Shown here piece after piece: positions 9,126 to 17,954 of a DNA stretch of 64,000 bases. Numbering within the stretch: position 1 is the first letter of the stretch; each line of letters begins with the position of its first letter. This DNA is from Bradyrhizobium sp. CCBAU 51765 (GTDB taxonomy: Bacteria > Pseudomonadota > Alphaproteobacteria > Rhizobiales > Xanthobacteraceae). The stretch is taken from positions 5,011,001 through 5,075,000 of the forward strand of contig NZ_CP030038.1 of the NCBI RefSeq assembly GCF_015291725.1, written 5' to 3'. Below the pieces are notes generated by a model. It made no database searches. It saw only the letters and a list, made by a program, of their open reading frames with translations, and was not told where the DNA came from. A program made the translations under genes and the position numbers.

Positions 9126-9425
9126 TCACCGCTTTCCGACATCGCCCCCTTGGGGGTCCTGAACGTGGACGACGGCCGCCTCGTCGTATCCGCTTCTGCT
9201 GCTATAAAACATCAGCGCCATCAGGCCTGATCCGATGACAAGGGAGAAAACCGTCCCGAGTCCCAAGGCAATCCAACCGTGAATGGACATCTGCGTATCC
9301 CCCGCTGATGTCCATCCGACCATTGCGAGGACGACGGTAAGCAGCAGAACTGCGAAGAGCACGACAAGCACTGCCACGCCGCCCACTCCGATCGGATGAT
9401 TCGATACGCTTTCATGATGTGACAT
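9126..9425 (-). CDS. Small two-helix membrane protein
   Basis: The 99-aa product starts at the ATG at 9425, which has AGGGAAAGAG just upstream; longer readings have no comparable site. Two hydrophobic segments are evident, about residues 14-37 (Val/Leu-rich) and 46-70, separated by a short polar loop, and the tail is charged. It is likely an inner-membrane protein. I do not recognise a family. It stands alone. Confidence 0.6.
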   Translation of the reverse strand: MSHHESVSNHPIGVGGVAVLVVLFAVLLLTVVLAMVGWTSAGDTQMSIHGWIALGLGTVFSLVIGSGLMALMFYSSRSGYDEAAVVHVQDPQGGDVGKR

Positions 9426-9779
9426 GCTCTTTCCCTTTCGTCTGCTCGTGAAGCTCCCGCCCAGCGCAGTCGCATCGACCCGTCTCCTGCGATCAATATG
9501 CGCCGCGCCTGGGTTCAGCAGAACGGCCGATTTTGACACTTCATCGATGCGTAGAACGAAACAGACGGGGAGCATTCGGCGGATTATGCAGCCGGAAGCC
9601 GCATGGTAATCTTCTCAACGGAACCATGCCTCCTTCGAATCCTACACCGTTCCGCCGCCCGCTGCGCAGGCAATAGGCAACCACAGATGGTGGCCCAACG
9701 CCCGAGGAATCACCCGAGTCGCAGTCATGCAGCCCTCGGATTCCTGGGGCGGATTTGTCGGGCGCCCAGCTCGCTCAAG
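9426..9779. other. Gene-free interval
   Basis: About 350 bases between the small membrane protein and the pirin gene. I see no convincing reading frame, RNA gene or strong hairpin here. Confidence 0.5.
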
Positions 9780-10526
9780 TCACTCCGAAAATACGTTGCC
9801 GCTGAACATGCCCCCTTTGAACACGGTCGCACCAGGGTCGGTCGTGAAGAGGACGACATCGGCCTCGGACTGTGCAGAAACAGTCCCACGGCCGTCCTCG
9901 AGATAGGCGCTTTCACCCGCATGAAGCACGACGCCGCCAATGCGGACCTCGCCGGCGAAGACGTAGACCAGGCGAATCGCGCCACTTGCCTGAAGCGCTG
10001 GAAGCGCAAGATTCGTTCCTGTCGACAGACGAGCGTCCTGCACCCAGGCCTGAGCACGCACCTCCAAGGGAGCACCCTCGGGGGCTGCGAGCAGACGCCA
10101 AGCATCGCGACTCAGGGCCTCACCGAAATCGTGAAACTGCACCTTCGGCGTCAGATCGGGGGCTCGTGGGCGCAGAAAAATCTGGAGCGCCTCGGTTGCT
10201 CCGGGCCCAAGCATTTCCTCCTCATGCTGGAATGTGTGGCCTGCGTTCATCATCATCAGACGAGTTTTGGTAATGCTTTGCTCATTCCGCATGCTGTCGC
10301 GGTGGAGCATTGCTCCCGTACGCACATAAGTCAGGATTTCATCGTCACGGTGCGGATGCATCGCGATGACATGCCCGGACGAAACGCGTGCTCGGTCTAT
10401 TCGACCGATGGCACCGATGCCGCTGTCACCGGCGTTAAGAGCCAGTCCGGGGTAAAGAATTTCGACGGCGAAGCCACCATTCCAATCGCCCCGCTTGCTG
10501 CCGTGTTGGATTTTGAGCGGCGGCAT
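9780..10526 (-). CDS. Pirin-family cupin protein
   Basis: The 248-aa protein has the pirin signature AMHPHRDDEILTYV in the N-terminal cupin, supplying metal-binding His residues, followed by HTFQHEEEMLG. The second barrel (from about residue 150) is more divergent. Bacterial pirins are iron-containing cupins, some with quercetinase activity and some regulatory. It is isolated from its neighbours and its role cannot be inferred from context. Confidence 0.88.
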   Translation of the reverse strand: MPPLKIQHGSKRGDWNGGFAVEILYPGLALNAGDSGIGAIGRIDRARVSSGHVIAMHPHRDDEILTYVRTGAMLHRDSMRNEQSITKTRLMMMNAGHTFQHEEEMLGPGATEALQIFLRPRAPDLTPKVQFHDFGEALSRDAWRLLAAPEGAPLEVRAQAWVQDARLSTGTNLALPALQASGAIRLVYVFAGEVRIGGVVLHAGESAYLEDGRGTVSAQSEADVVLFTTDPGATVFKGGMFSGNVFSE

Positions 10527-10731
10527 GACATCTCTCCTCTATCCAGGACAGGATCGGCTTCGAGGCCATGAGATCCCACCGAACTTATCGGCAGCGACCA
10601 ACACGACCCCTGTGGACTCCTAGGTAGCGTTGCGATTTTGGATCCGATAGCCGTGCTGTAAGGTAAGCTGTGTCGCCAGGATGGGAACGACGGGGGTTGG
10701 ACGTCATGGAGCTTGAAGATTTGGAAGGAGA

Positions 10732-10938
10732 ATGGAAATCCGGCCTATTCCTACTATCCCGTTGGAAAACGCAGACGAGATGTTCGTCCTGGAGATGTGG
10801 GAGACATTGAATGACCTGGAGAACCACATCAACATGCCGCACTACGTGGCGTTTGATGACAGAAGACCTCTTTTGGAATCCTATGAAGCCCAAATGTACC
10901 AGGCAAGCTCAACGAACGGAGCACCAAGGTCCAATTGA
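10732..10938 (+). pseudogene. C-terminal half of an antibiotic-biosynthesis-monooxygenase-like (ABM/YgiN) domain
   Basis: The 68-aa reading matches the second half of a small ABM-fold protein: FVLEMWETLNDLENHINMPHY corresponds to the family's strand plus helix with the conserved W and PH motif. The first half of the barrel is missing upstream, and the purine-rich stretch sits almost on the ATG. It is most simply an N-terminally truncated relic. A very short functional protein cannot be excluded. Confidence 0.5.
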
Positions 10939-10970
10939 TCCCCTGCGAGCTTGAGATCCTCCGATGCACC

Positions 10971-11168
10971 TCAGAATGATGGTCCGCAGCGAAAGATGAC
11001 TGCGCTTACGGGAAGCGCAAGGTTCGGCCGCCAAGGATATAAATTCGCGGCTTGAGCCATTCGCATCCCCTCCGCATGCCACAATCCGATGCCATAATGC
11101 AGTGACAGCGTCTGGAACCACTCAGCCTTTTGGACGAGTTCGTTGCCCCGAATAAGTCCCTTCAACAT
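10971..11168 (-). CDS. Possible small hypothetical protein (65 aa)
   Basis: A 65-aa frame with a good GGGAG site before the ATG. It has an amphipathic N-terminal half (LIRGNELVQKAEWFQTLSLH) and a hydrophobic tail. No family is recognised. It lies downstream of another short gene on the same strand. Support is the ribosome-binding site and the reasonable composition only. Confidence 0.35.
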   Translation of the reverse strand: MLKGLIRGNELVQKAEWFQTLSLHYGIGLWHAEGMRMAQAANLYPWRPNLALPVSAVIFRCGPSF

Positions 11169-11218
11169 GCCGCTCCCTTGCCCCTTCTCTCAGATTTCGT
11201 GTGCAGTTAGATGACACG

Positions 11219-11401
11219 TCACTGTGTTGTTGCGCTTCGCTCGAAGGGCTTGTTTTCGGCGATGAACCTCGCCGCCAACACCAGGGCACCCATCGAGAAC
11301 TCTTTTCCGTGCGCGGCAATCATGCGCTCGGAGATCTCCGCCAGTTCCTTGAAGAACTGATCCTTGCTTGCGGCTTCGTTTGACGCTTCGGTGACCGTCA
11401 T
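11219..11401 (-). CDS. Small hypothetical protein (60 aa)
   Basis: A 60-aa, mostly helical, charged protein (SKDQFFKELAEISERMIAAHGKEF). The ATG has a strong AAGGAGAAAA site. It follows the WD40-repeat gene by 47 bp on the same strand and may be the last gene of the monooxygenase accessory operon. No domain is recognised. Confidence 0.5.
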   Translation of the reverse strand: MTVTEASNEAASKDQFFKELAEISERMIAAHGKEFSMGALVLAARFIAENKPFERSATTQ

Positions 11402-11448
11402 GAATTTTCTCCTTGAGCTCGCGGCAAGGCTCTTCGCCCAGCTCGCCG

Positions 11449-12564
11449 TTACTTGAACATTTGCGGCGGAAACGTCACGATCGCCGCCTCACCGCCGTGT
11501 GTCCCGACTGCAAGATGCTGGCCGTCATCGGACCAGCGGACGACCTGGACCGCGCTCCGGCCCGGCGGTTTGACGACCAGCTCATCAGGGTCGCCAATCC
11601 TGGCGACCACGACCCTGCCGTCGGTGTATCCTGCCGCGACCAACGGACGTCCCGGATGTATCTCCACCGCCTCGACGAGAACGAATCCGGCCCGTCCGGT
11701 GCTGAGGCTCGTCGGCTGTTCGCGATCCTCGTCGAGAGTGGAAACGTCCCATGCGATCATGCGGTAGGCCCCGCTCGTCACAAGAACGCGGGAGTCTGCA
11801 CTCCACGAAAGAGACCCGACGCTTGCAGGATAGCTCGGAATCCGAACGGCCCGCGCGTCGGAAAGGCGCAGCAACACGATGCCGGCTTCTGCGACGGACA
11901 TCGCCAACCAGCTTCCGTCGGGACTCCACGACAAGCTCGAGATTGAGCCCAAAGCCATCGAGATGGTGGGCTCAGGTCGGGGTCCGAAGGCACGCACAAG
12001 CAGACAACCGTCAGCCCCTATCGCGAAGCTTCGACCATCTGGCGAGACGGCCATCGCGGATGAACGCCCTCCCGCGCGCTCCTGACGCCATCCGACCTCG
12101 CCCCTGGAATCGCAGTAGATAACCGACCCGCCGGAAGCAGCCAGAATGCCGCCGGCGTGCACCGGGGCGACGAGATCAATCGGGGCTCCGAGCTTCGCGG
12201 CTTGTCGGGTGCCGCCGGATGCCGACACGTGCAGCAACTGACTGCCATCGCTTGCGATGAAGCCCTCGGGCTCGACCGAGGCGAGATGAAGAGAAGCATC
12301 GCTGATGACGACTTTCGTCAACGGCGGGACCGGATTCCGGCGCGGTGAGATCATCGGCCGGCCGCCGTCCAAGGCCATACGATACCGATCCTTCGGCGGT
12401 TCGTTGTCGGCCAGCGGAGCGATGGCCAGAGATCCGTCGGCAAGCGCGAACGCCACTGCCTGTCCCGCAGCGTCGAACGCCGCGTTCGTAACGGGCGCCT
12501 CCATGATCCAACGCCGACCAAGCAAGTCATAGAGTGTAGCGGTCTCAGCTTCCATCGTGTCCAT
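11449..12564 (-). CDS. WD40-repeat protein
   Basis: The 371-aa protein has a run of beta-propeller blades. Clear repeat cores include AMAVSPDGRSFAIGADG, SSLSWSPDGSWLAMSVAE, GSLSWSADSRVLVTSGAY and VVRWSDDGQHLAVGTHGG. No signal peptide is visible, so it is probably cytosolic and a scaffold or interaction platform. I place the start at 12564, where AGGTGAG lies upstream; this puts it 8 nt past the stop of the 102-aa gene. It is the third of three unknown genes downstream of the sigma54 activator. Confidence 0.8.
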   Translation of the reverse strand: MDTMEAETATLYDLLGRRWIMEAPVTNAAFDAAGQAVAFALADGSLAIAPLADNEPPKDRYRMALDGGRPMISPRRNPVPPLTKVVISDASLHLASVEPEGFIASDGSQLLHVSASGGTRQAAKLGAPIDLVAPVHAGGILAASGGSVIYCDSRGEVGWRQERAGGRSSAMAVSPDGRSFAIGADGCLLVRAFGPRPEPTISMALGSISSLSWSPDGSWLAMSVAEAGIVLLRLSDARAVRIPSYPASVGSLSWSADSRVLVTSGAYRMIAWDVSTLDEDREQPTSLSTGRAGFVLVEAVEIHPGRPLVAAGYTDGRVVVARIGDPDELVVKPPGRSAVQVVRWSDDGQHLAVGTHGGEAAIVTFPPQMFK

Positions 12565-12572
12565 CGGTCGTC

Positions 12573-12881
12573 TCACCTGCCGGTCGCAATGCACCTGTCG
12601 AGTTCTTCAAGGCGTCGTTCCAGCGCGGCGCATTGGGCGCCGCATGTCGCCATTCCGGCCTTTGCGTCTTTCAAGCGCTCGTGCGCTTCCTCGATAGCGC
12701 AGGCGAACGCATGCGAAGCGCCTGTCGCTGCAATCTCCTGCTCAATCCTCTGAATCTCGAATTCTGCTCCGCCAGCAAGCCGACGGTTCAGAAGGTTCCA
12801 GGATTGAGCGGCCGATATCTGCTGAACGACGAACAACCGCTCCTTCAGCATTTCGACAAGGACTTCCGGATCGACATTCAT
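12573..12881 (-). CDS. Coiled-coil hypothetical protein (102 aa)
   Basis: A Glu/Ala-rich helical protein with heptad-like stretches (IQRIEQEIAATGASHAFACAIEEAHERLKDAKAG and CAALERRLEELD), suggesting a coiled coil. It contains three Cys, two close together (TCGAQC). The start overlaps the stop of the 149-aa gene (ATGA at 12878-12881), a coupling signal. No known family is recognised. It is probably co-expressed with the WD40 protein. Confidence 0.65.
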   Translation of the reverse strand: MNVDPEVLVEMLKERLFVVQQISAAQSWNLLNRRLAGGAEFEIQRIEQEIAATGASHAFACAIEEAHERLKDAKAGMATCGAQCAALERRLEELDRCIATGR

Positions 12882-13327
12882 GCGCTCGACTCGATTTGAT
12901 CCAGGATCAGCTGGAGGCCTCGGGCATCGGATACGAAGTGTTGCTGCGCGTCATTGACGTGAGATTGCAGCGAGTCCCACAGATCGACCCTCAGCAACCG
13001 CGCCGGATCGCCCACCATCGTCTCGATGGTCTGGAGGCCGAATTGATGCCGCAAGCCGATACCCTGCAATACGAAATCCGACAGCTCGCGTGCATGTGTT
13101 TCGACGAAAGGTCGCAGTAGCGGATGTACGCCGTAGCTCATGCCGCGCTTTGAGAGCTCGGACTCGATGAATATGATGAAATGTCGCACCAGAAGATTTT
13201 GGCTTTCGCCGACCAAGTGCACCACGAAGGTGATGTCGCGGTCGGCGCGCGCAAGGATCTGCGAGGCCAGCGTCGCCGCAGCGACCGGCCCTTCCCCGCC
13301 CTTTTGTTCATCCCAGGCAGCCGCCAT
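12878..13327 (-). CDS. Hypothetical protein (149 aa) coupled to the activator gene
   Basis: A 149-aa helical protein, FVVHLVGESQNLLVRHFIIFIESELSKRGMSYG in its middle, with no signal peptide and no clear transmembrane helix. It begins 15 bp after the sigma54 activator stop and overlaps the next gene by four bases. I do not recognise a family. Its fixed place between the regulator and the WD40 gene argues for a role linked to the monooxygenase system. Confidence 0.65.
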   Translation of the reverse strand: MAAAWDEQKGGEGPVAAATLASQILARADRDITFVVHLVGESQNLLVRHFIIFIESELSKRGMSYGVHPLLRPFVETHARELSDFVLQGIGLRHQFGLQTIETMVGDPARLLRVDLWDSLQSHVNDAQQHFVSDARGLQLILDQIESSA

Positions 13328-13342
13328 GCCAGCCCCCGATCG

Positions 13343-15409
13343 CTAAGTCCGGGAACGGTATTGGTGCAATTTGCGGTACAGTGTGGCGCGTGAAAGCCCG
13401 AGCTTTTCCGCGGCAGCGGCAATATTGCCGCCGGCGTTTGCGACGGCTCTCTCGATGGCACGACGCTCCATCTCGTCAAAGCGCGCGATCTCGTCACTCT
13501 CCGATCCCGTCGCACTATTCTCCGACTGCACGGAGATTGAAGCAGGTTGAGCCGGCGCCACCTCCGCGAAATCCTCTGGCAAGTCCCTGGGAGTGACGAT
13601 GCCGGTGATCGTCATCAGCACGAGGTTCTCAACCAGATTGCGCAGCTCGCGAACGTTTCCCGGCCAGGAATAGCGGCGCAGCAACTCCATGGTGGCCGCC
13701 TCGAAGCGCAGCGGCTGGGTACCGTAGATCGTCGCGAAATGTCCGTTGAAGTGATCGATCAGGATCTCAACGTCGCCCAGCCGCTCGCGGAGTGGCGGGA
13801 TGGTGAACTTGACGACGCCGATCCTGAAATACAGATCCTTGCGGAAACGCCCCTCGGCCACTTCCTGCTTCAGATTCCGATTGGTCGACGCCACGAGCCG
13901 GACGTCCACCGGGCGCGCCTTGCTGTCGCCCAGTCTGTACACCGCGCGCTCTTCCAGCACACGGAGCAGGTAAGGTTGCAGGTCCATCGACATCTCGCCG
14001 ATCTCGTCCAGGCTAAGCACGCCGCCATTGGCAAATTCGAACCGCCCGGGCCTTCCCTCGCGCGTAGCGCCGGTATAAGCGCCCGGCGCATGCCCGAACA
14101 ATTCGCCGCCGAGCAACTCTTTCGACACCGCACCGCAATTGAAGGCAACGAACGGCTCCTTGCCTGTCTTCAGACTGGCGGCATGAACCAGGCGGGCAAA
14201 CAGTTCCTTGCCGACGCCCGTCTCGCCCTCGAGCAGGATCGCGGTCCGGCCGAGCGCCGCCCGCTCAACTTTCTGCACCACGTCCAGCAATGCATCGCTA
14301 CATCCAACGATTGCTTCCTTTGCCGACATCAGAGCTGCGCGGGCCGCCGACGACGTTTCGGATGCAGCAGGATTTGTCCGCGGCTTCGAAGCAAGCACGA
14401 GCATTGCGCCCTTCACAACCCCGTCGACGACCAGCGGCTCGATCCGCTGCTCGCGCAGCTCCTCAGGCAATCCCTCCGCCAGGTCTTTGCCCAGCAGGCC
14501 TTCACGACTTGGGAGTATCTGCGACCCGATGCTCAATTCGCGAGATTGCACGGTCCGTCGCCAGCGCGCCGACGCCATGTCGTTGTGATGGATAACCCGA
14601 CCAAAGCGATCCAGGATCACCACGCCGTCGGCGCTGCCCATTCCCGGCAGTCGAGAAATACTTGCCTCGAGCAGGCGTATTCTCTCGAGGCGGAGCTTTT
14701 CCGAGAGTGCGAGTTCGATGTGGTTGGCGGCGATCACCGCCAATGCGACATTGTGCCGGTGAAAGATCGCCTGAGGTCCGGAAAAATCGATGATGCCTAT
14801 GATGCTGCCATCGATCGGGCTACGAATGGGACTACCGACGCAGGTCCAGGCCTTGATGCCCTCGGAAAAGTGTTCTGCGGCATGCACATGAACCGGTTTT
14901 CCCGTGACGAGCGCCGTGCCAATGCCGTTGGTGCCGGTCACCGTCTCGCCCCAGGCGGCGCCGACTTCGAGGCGAATATCGTGCCCGGCATCGATCGTCC
15001 GCTGATCGCCCCCGACATCAAGCACGACGCCATTCCTGTCGGTGATGACCAACATGGTGGCCGCATCGCCAAGTACTTCCGCAACGCGGCGGAATGTCTG
15101 GGCGCTGGAGCCTAGCAGATCATCGTTCTTCAGACGCAGCTCATAGAGATCGTCCGGCGAAGTCACGAAGCTGCTGCCCCTGCAATGGGCGTTGACCCCC
15201 GACTTGATGCTGCGCTGCCATGATTCTTCGATGACGCCCCGCACCAGAGCGCTCTCGCGCTTTGCATCTCCGAACGTCAGGAAGTCTTCCCACGCCTTGT
15301 TGGTCTCCCGTTCATCGTACGGCCGTCCCTGCTCCGCATCCGCGGCCTCCGGAATTTTGTAGCCTTCCAGCGAAAACGGCGGCTTAGCCATGAAGGTTTC
15401 CGTCAGCAT
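13343..15409 (-). CDS. Sigma54-dependent activator, AcoR/MimR type
   Basis: The 688-aa protein has a GAF-like sensor region (about residues 55-340), an AAA+ domain with Walker A GETGVGKE (about 395-402), sigma54-contact loop GAYTGA (443-448; the usual form is GAFTGA) and Walker B LSLDEIGE (465-472), and a Fis-type C-terminal helix-turn-helix (AAAEKLGLSRATLYRKL). It should drive -24/-12 promoters; two good ones occur at 24570-24585 and 26500-26515. In mycobacteria the equivalent MimR activates mimABCD. An alternative start is the ATG at 15391. Confidence 0.92.
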   Translation of the reverse strand: MLTETFMAKPPFSLEGYKIPEAADAEQGRPYDERETNKAWEDFLTFGDAKRESALVRGVIEESWQRSIKSGVNAHCRGSSFVTSPDDLYELRLKNDDLLGSSAQTFRRVAEVLGDAATMLVITDRNGVVLDVGGDQRTIDAGHDIRLEVGAAWGETVTGTNGIGTALVTGKPVHVHAAEHFSEGIKAWTCVGSPIRSPIDGSIIGIIDFSGPQAIFHRHNVALAVIAANHIELALSEKLRLERIRLLEASISRLPGMGSADGVVILDRFGRVIHHNDMASARWRRTVQSRELSIGSQILPSREGLLGKDLAEGLPEELREQRIEPLVVDGVVKGAMLVLASKPRTNPAASETSSAARAALMSAKEAIVGCSDALLDVVQKVERAALGRTAILLEGETGVGKELFARLVHAASLKTGKEPFVAFNCGAVSKELLGGELFGHAPGAYTGATREGRPGRFEFANGGVLSLDEIGEMSMDLQPYLLRVLEERAVYRLGDSKARPVDVRLVASTNRNLKQEVAEGRFRKDLYFRIGVVKFTIPPLRERLGDVEILIDHFNGHFATIYGTQPLRFEAATMELLRRYSWPGNVRELRNLVENLVLMTITGIVTPRDLPEDFAEVAPAQPASISVQSENSATGSESDEIARFDEMERRAIERAVANAGGNIAAAAEKLGLSRATLYRKLHQYRSRT

Positions 15410-15509
15410 TGGAGCACCAAACCCATATTGGCAAACAGCAGCTTGATCGACAGAAACGGCATGAGCCGGGCCAATGAGATCGTGCCCTCACAGGCTCGGC
15501 TTACGCGGA

Positions 15510-16004
15510 TCATTCGACCGTTCTGGCAATCGCGTCCAAACCGAGACGGCTCGAGATGATCTGCTCCAGGCGCGCTTCCGACGCCTCGTCCGGGACGCTC
15601 ACTCCCTCGAGGTCGATCAGGGCCCTGTACAATTCGTCGTCGAGCGGCTCGAAGATCCCGTTCTCTCGCGTCGCCAGAGCGAAGTGTCGCGACTGCCCGC
15701 CGCCGCGCAATTCACCGACAAAATGGAGTTGCCGCCCTGACGCGAGATCGGCGATCACGACGCGGCCGTTATAGCTGATCCGCACATAGGGCTCGATCTC
15801 CCTTGGGCGAGCCCGAGGCGTGGACCAGAGCTTGCCCGACGGCTGAGGCTCAGAGGGAGGCGTCGGATTGCGCAACTCCTGCCAGCGCCCGAGCGTCAGA
15901 TGATTGGCGAGCGAATTGATCTTCGTGCGGTTCTTCTGAAGGAAGTCCTTCGCCTTGAGCTCTTCGCGGTGCGGACCGTCGCGCCTGGAGATGATGTAGG
16001 CCAT
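15510..16004 (-). CDS. Hypothetical protein (164 aa) in the monooxygenase operon
   Basis: A 164-aa soluble protein with a basic N-terminal helix (REELKAKDFLQKNRTKINSLA), a Pro-rich linker around residues 46-60 and a beta-rich C-terminal half (YVRISYNGRVVIADLASGRQ). AGGAGG precedes the ATG. It sits between the dedicated GroEL and the sigma54 activator. I do not recognise a domain. Its position suggests a role in maturation or regulation of the di-iron enzyme, but that is inference. Confidence 0.7.
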   Translation of the reverse strand: MAYIISRRDGPHREELKAKDFLQKNRTKINSLANHLTLGRWQELRNPTPPSEPQPSGKLWSTPRARPREIEPYVRISYNGRVVIADLASGRQLHFVGELRGGGQSRHFALATRENGIFEPLDDELYRALIDLEGVSVPDEASEARLEQIISSRLGLDAIARTVE

Positions 16005-16216
16005 GTCCCGTTTCCTCCTGCCCCGGCTGGTCGGATGACCTTGGAGGCTTATGATTTGCCTCCTTCGGGCTCACGCCGAAGCTTGCAAGATTGTAGCTGT
16101 TTCCAGATCGTTGTCACCGTCCAATCATTCGATCGTGACGGTCAAGCCATCGCCGCATTTGGCGCGTCACGTCAGCCATTGACGCCCTGGCGGAACGCGA
16201 ACCGCGTTCATGTGCT

Positions 16217-17848
16217 TCAAGCCCGCCCAAGCTTTTCTGCTCCGCCGCCCAACGCAGGTCCCTGCGTCGGATCGACGTACTCCGGCACATCGGCAACCAG
16301 CGTATTGGTCGTCAGCACCAGCGTTGCCACGGAAGCGGCATTTCGAAGCGCGGTATACGTCACCCTGACGGGATCGACGATGCCGGCAGATACCATATCG
16401 ATGAACACGCCGTTTGCAGCGTCGAACCCGACACCGGCCCGCGAACTTTGCAGCTCGGCCACAACCTTCGCCGCATCATGGCCGGCATTTCGGGCGATGA
16501 AAGCGGCAGGACGCGACAGGGTTTCGCGCACCAGCTTGATGCCTTCACCCAGGTCTCCATTGATGTTGCCGAGGGCCCGCGCCACCACAGGCGCGCACTG
16601 CGCCAATGCCGTCCCGCCCCCCGGCACGATGCCCTCCTCGGCCGCAGCGCGCGCCGCACTGAGCGCATCGTCGATCAACTGGATTGTACGCTTTTGCTCC
16701 ACCGGCGTGACGCCGCCCGCAAGGATCACGGCGGTCCCACCCGAGAGCTTAGCCAGGCGCTCCTTGAGCTTGTCCTGCTCGATGTTGGGCGGTGCCAGAT
16801 CGTGCTGCTTGGCGACCTGCTGTCGGCGCGCGGCGATCGCCGCATCGTCCCCACCGCCCCGGATGATCACCGTTTCGCGCGCACTGGCCCGAACCTGCCG
16901 CGCAGTGCCGAGATCGGCAAGGCTCGCCTCTTCCAGCGCGCCCCCGAGTTCGCGGGCGATGACCCGCCCTCCGGTGATGATGGCGAGGTCATCCATCATG
17001 GCCTTGCGCCAGTGGCCGTAGTCCGGTGGATTGACCACCAGAACCTTGCCGCGGTTGCCTTCGCCGAGCAGCGTAACAACCACTTCCGGGGCGATCTCTT
17101 CGGCGACGATGACAAGCGGCTTCCCGGTCTCCGCAACCCTCGCGCGCACCGCCGCCAACTCGCCCGGCACCTTGATTTTCAGGTCCGTCAGGAGAATGTA
17201 GGGCTGATCCAGCACCACCTCCATCTTCTCCACGTCCGTCACCATATGGTGGGAAATGTAACCGCGGTCGAACGACATGCCTTCGACCACCTCGAGCGTC
17301 GTACTCGTGGTCAGCCCGTAATCGGAACTGATGATGCCATCCTTGCCGACGCGCTCGACCGCCTCGGCGATTAGACCGCCCAGATGAGAGTCGGTCGACG
17401 CAATCGTTGCCACGGCCTGTAGCGTCTTGCGGTCCGATACCGGAATTGCCGCACTCTTCAGGCTCTCGACGACGACTTCGACGGCGCGGTCGATCCCCTT
17501 GCAGAGGTCGACCGGCTTGGCGCCACGCTCGAGGGCCGCAACGCCGCCTTGAATGAGACCGTTCGCGAGCACCATCGCCGTCGTCGTACCGTCGCCGGCA
17601 ACTTCGTTGGTCTGCATCGACACCTCGCGCACCACCTGGGCGCCCATATTCTCGAAGCGATCCGGCAAGTCGATCTCGGAGGCGATGGTAACACCATCGC
17701 GCGACACGATGGGCGTGCCGATCGGCCTGTCGACCATCGCGTTCATACCCTTGGGGCCGAGGGTCGATTCGACCGCGGCAGCAAGCTTCTGGACTCCGCG
17801 CGCAAGAGCGCGGCGAGCTTCTATGTCATGCAGCAGAACTTTTGGCAT
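16217..17848 (-). CDS. groEL: Divergent GroEL-type chaperonin (MimG-like)
   Basis: The 543-aa protein has all three GroEL domains, including the nucleotide-binding NEVAGDGTTTAM motif and the VEEGIVPGGGTAL-like return segment (AAEEGIVPGGGTAL). It differs from housekeeping GroEL in the client-binding apical domain, where the family's SPYFI reads SHHMV and the APGFGDRRK segment reads PPDYGHWRK. The C-terminus lacks the GGM repeats. No groES is nearby. In mycobacteria the MimG chaperonin is needed for functional production of MimA, so this is probably a dedicated folding factor. GGGAGTG precedes the ATG. Confidence 0.93.
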   Translation of the reverse strand: MPKVLLHDIEARRALARGVQKLAAAVESTLGPKGMNAMVDRPIGTPIVSRDGVTIASEIDLPDRFENMGAQVVREVSMQTNEVAGDGTTTAMVLANGLIQGGVAALERGAKPVDLCKGIDRAVEVVVESLKSAAIPVSDRKTLQAVATIASTDSHLGGLIAEAVERVGKDGIISSDYGLTTSTTLEVVEGMSFDRGYISHHMVTDVEKMEVVLDQPYILLTDLKIKVPGELAAVRARVAETGKPLVIVAEEIAPEVVVTLLGEGNRGKVLVVNPPDYGHWRKAMMDDLAIITGGRVIARELGGALEEASLADLGTARQVRASARETVIIRGGGDDAAIAARRQQVAKQHDLAPPNIEQDKLKERLAKLSGGTAVILAGGVTPVEQKRTIQLIDDALSAARAAAEEGIVPGGGTALAQCAPVVARALGNINGDLGEGIKLVRETLSRPAAFIARNAGHDAAKVVAELQSSRAGVGFDAANGVFIDMVSAGIVDPVRVTYTALRNAASVATLVLTTNTLVADVPEYVDPTQGPALGGGAEKLGRA

Positions 17849-17928
17849 CGCGTATCACTCCCACGTGGTCGTCTCTTGGTTATCAGGTCGGGCGGTCTTG
17901 CTGTCCGCTCCGTTTTGTCGGCATTCAC

Positions 17929-17954
17929 AGGTCGCACGCGTATCAGTGCGACCT
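17929..17954 (-). promoter_or_regulatory. Perfect inverted repeat upstream of groEL
   Basis: AGGTCGCAC and GTGCGACCT flank an 8-base spacer, about 80 bp before the groEL start and touching the stop of the upstream gene. The 9-8-9 layout resembles CIRCE operators but the sequence differs. It may be an operator or an RNA hairpin at the cistron boundary; there is no T-tract, so simple termination is less likely. Confidence 0.55.
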
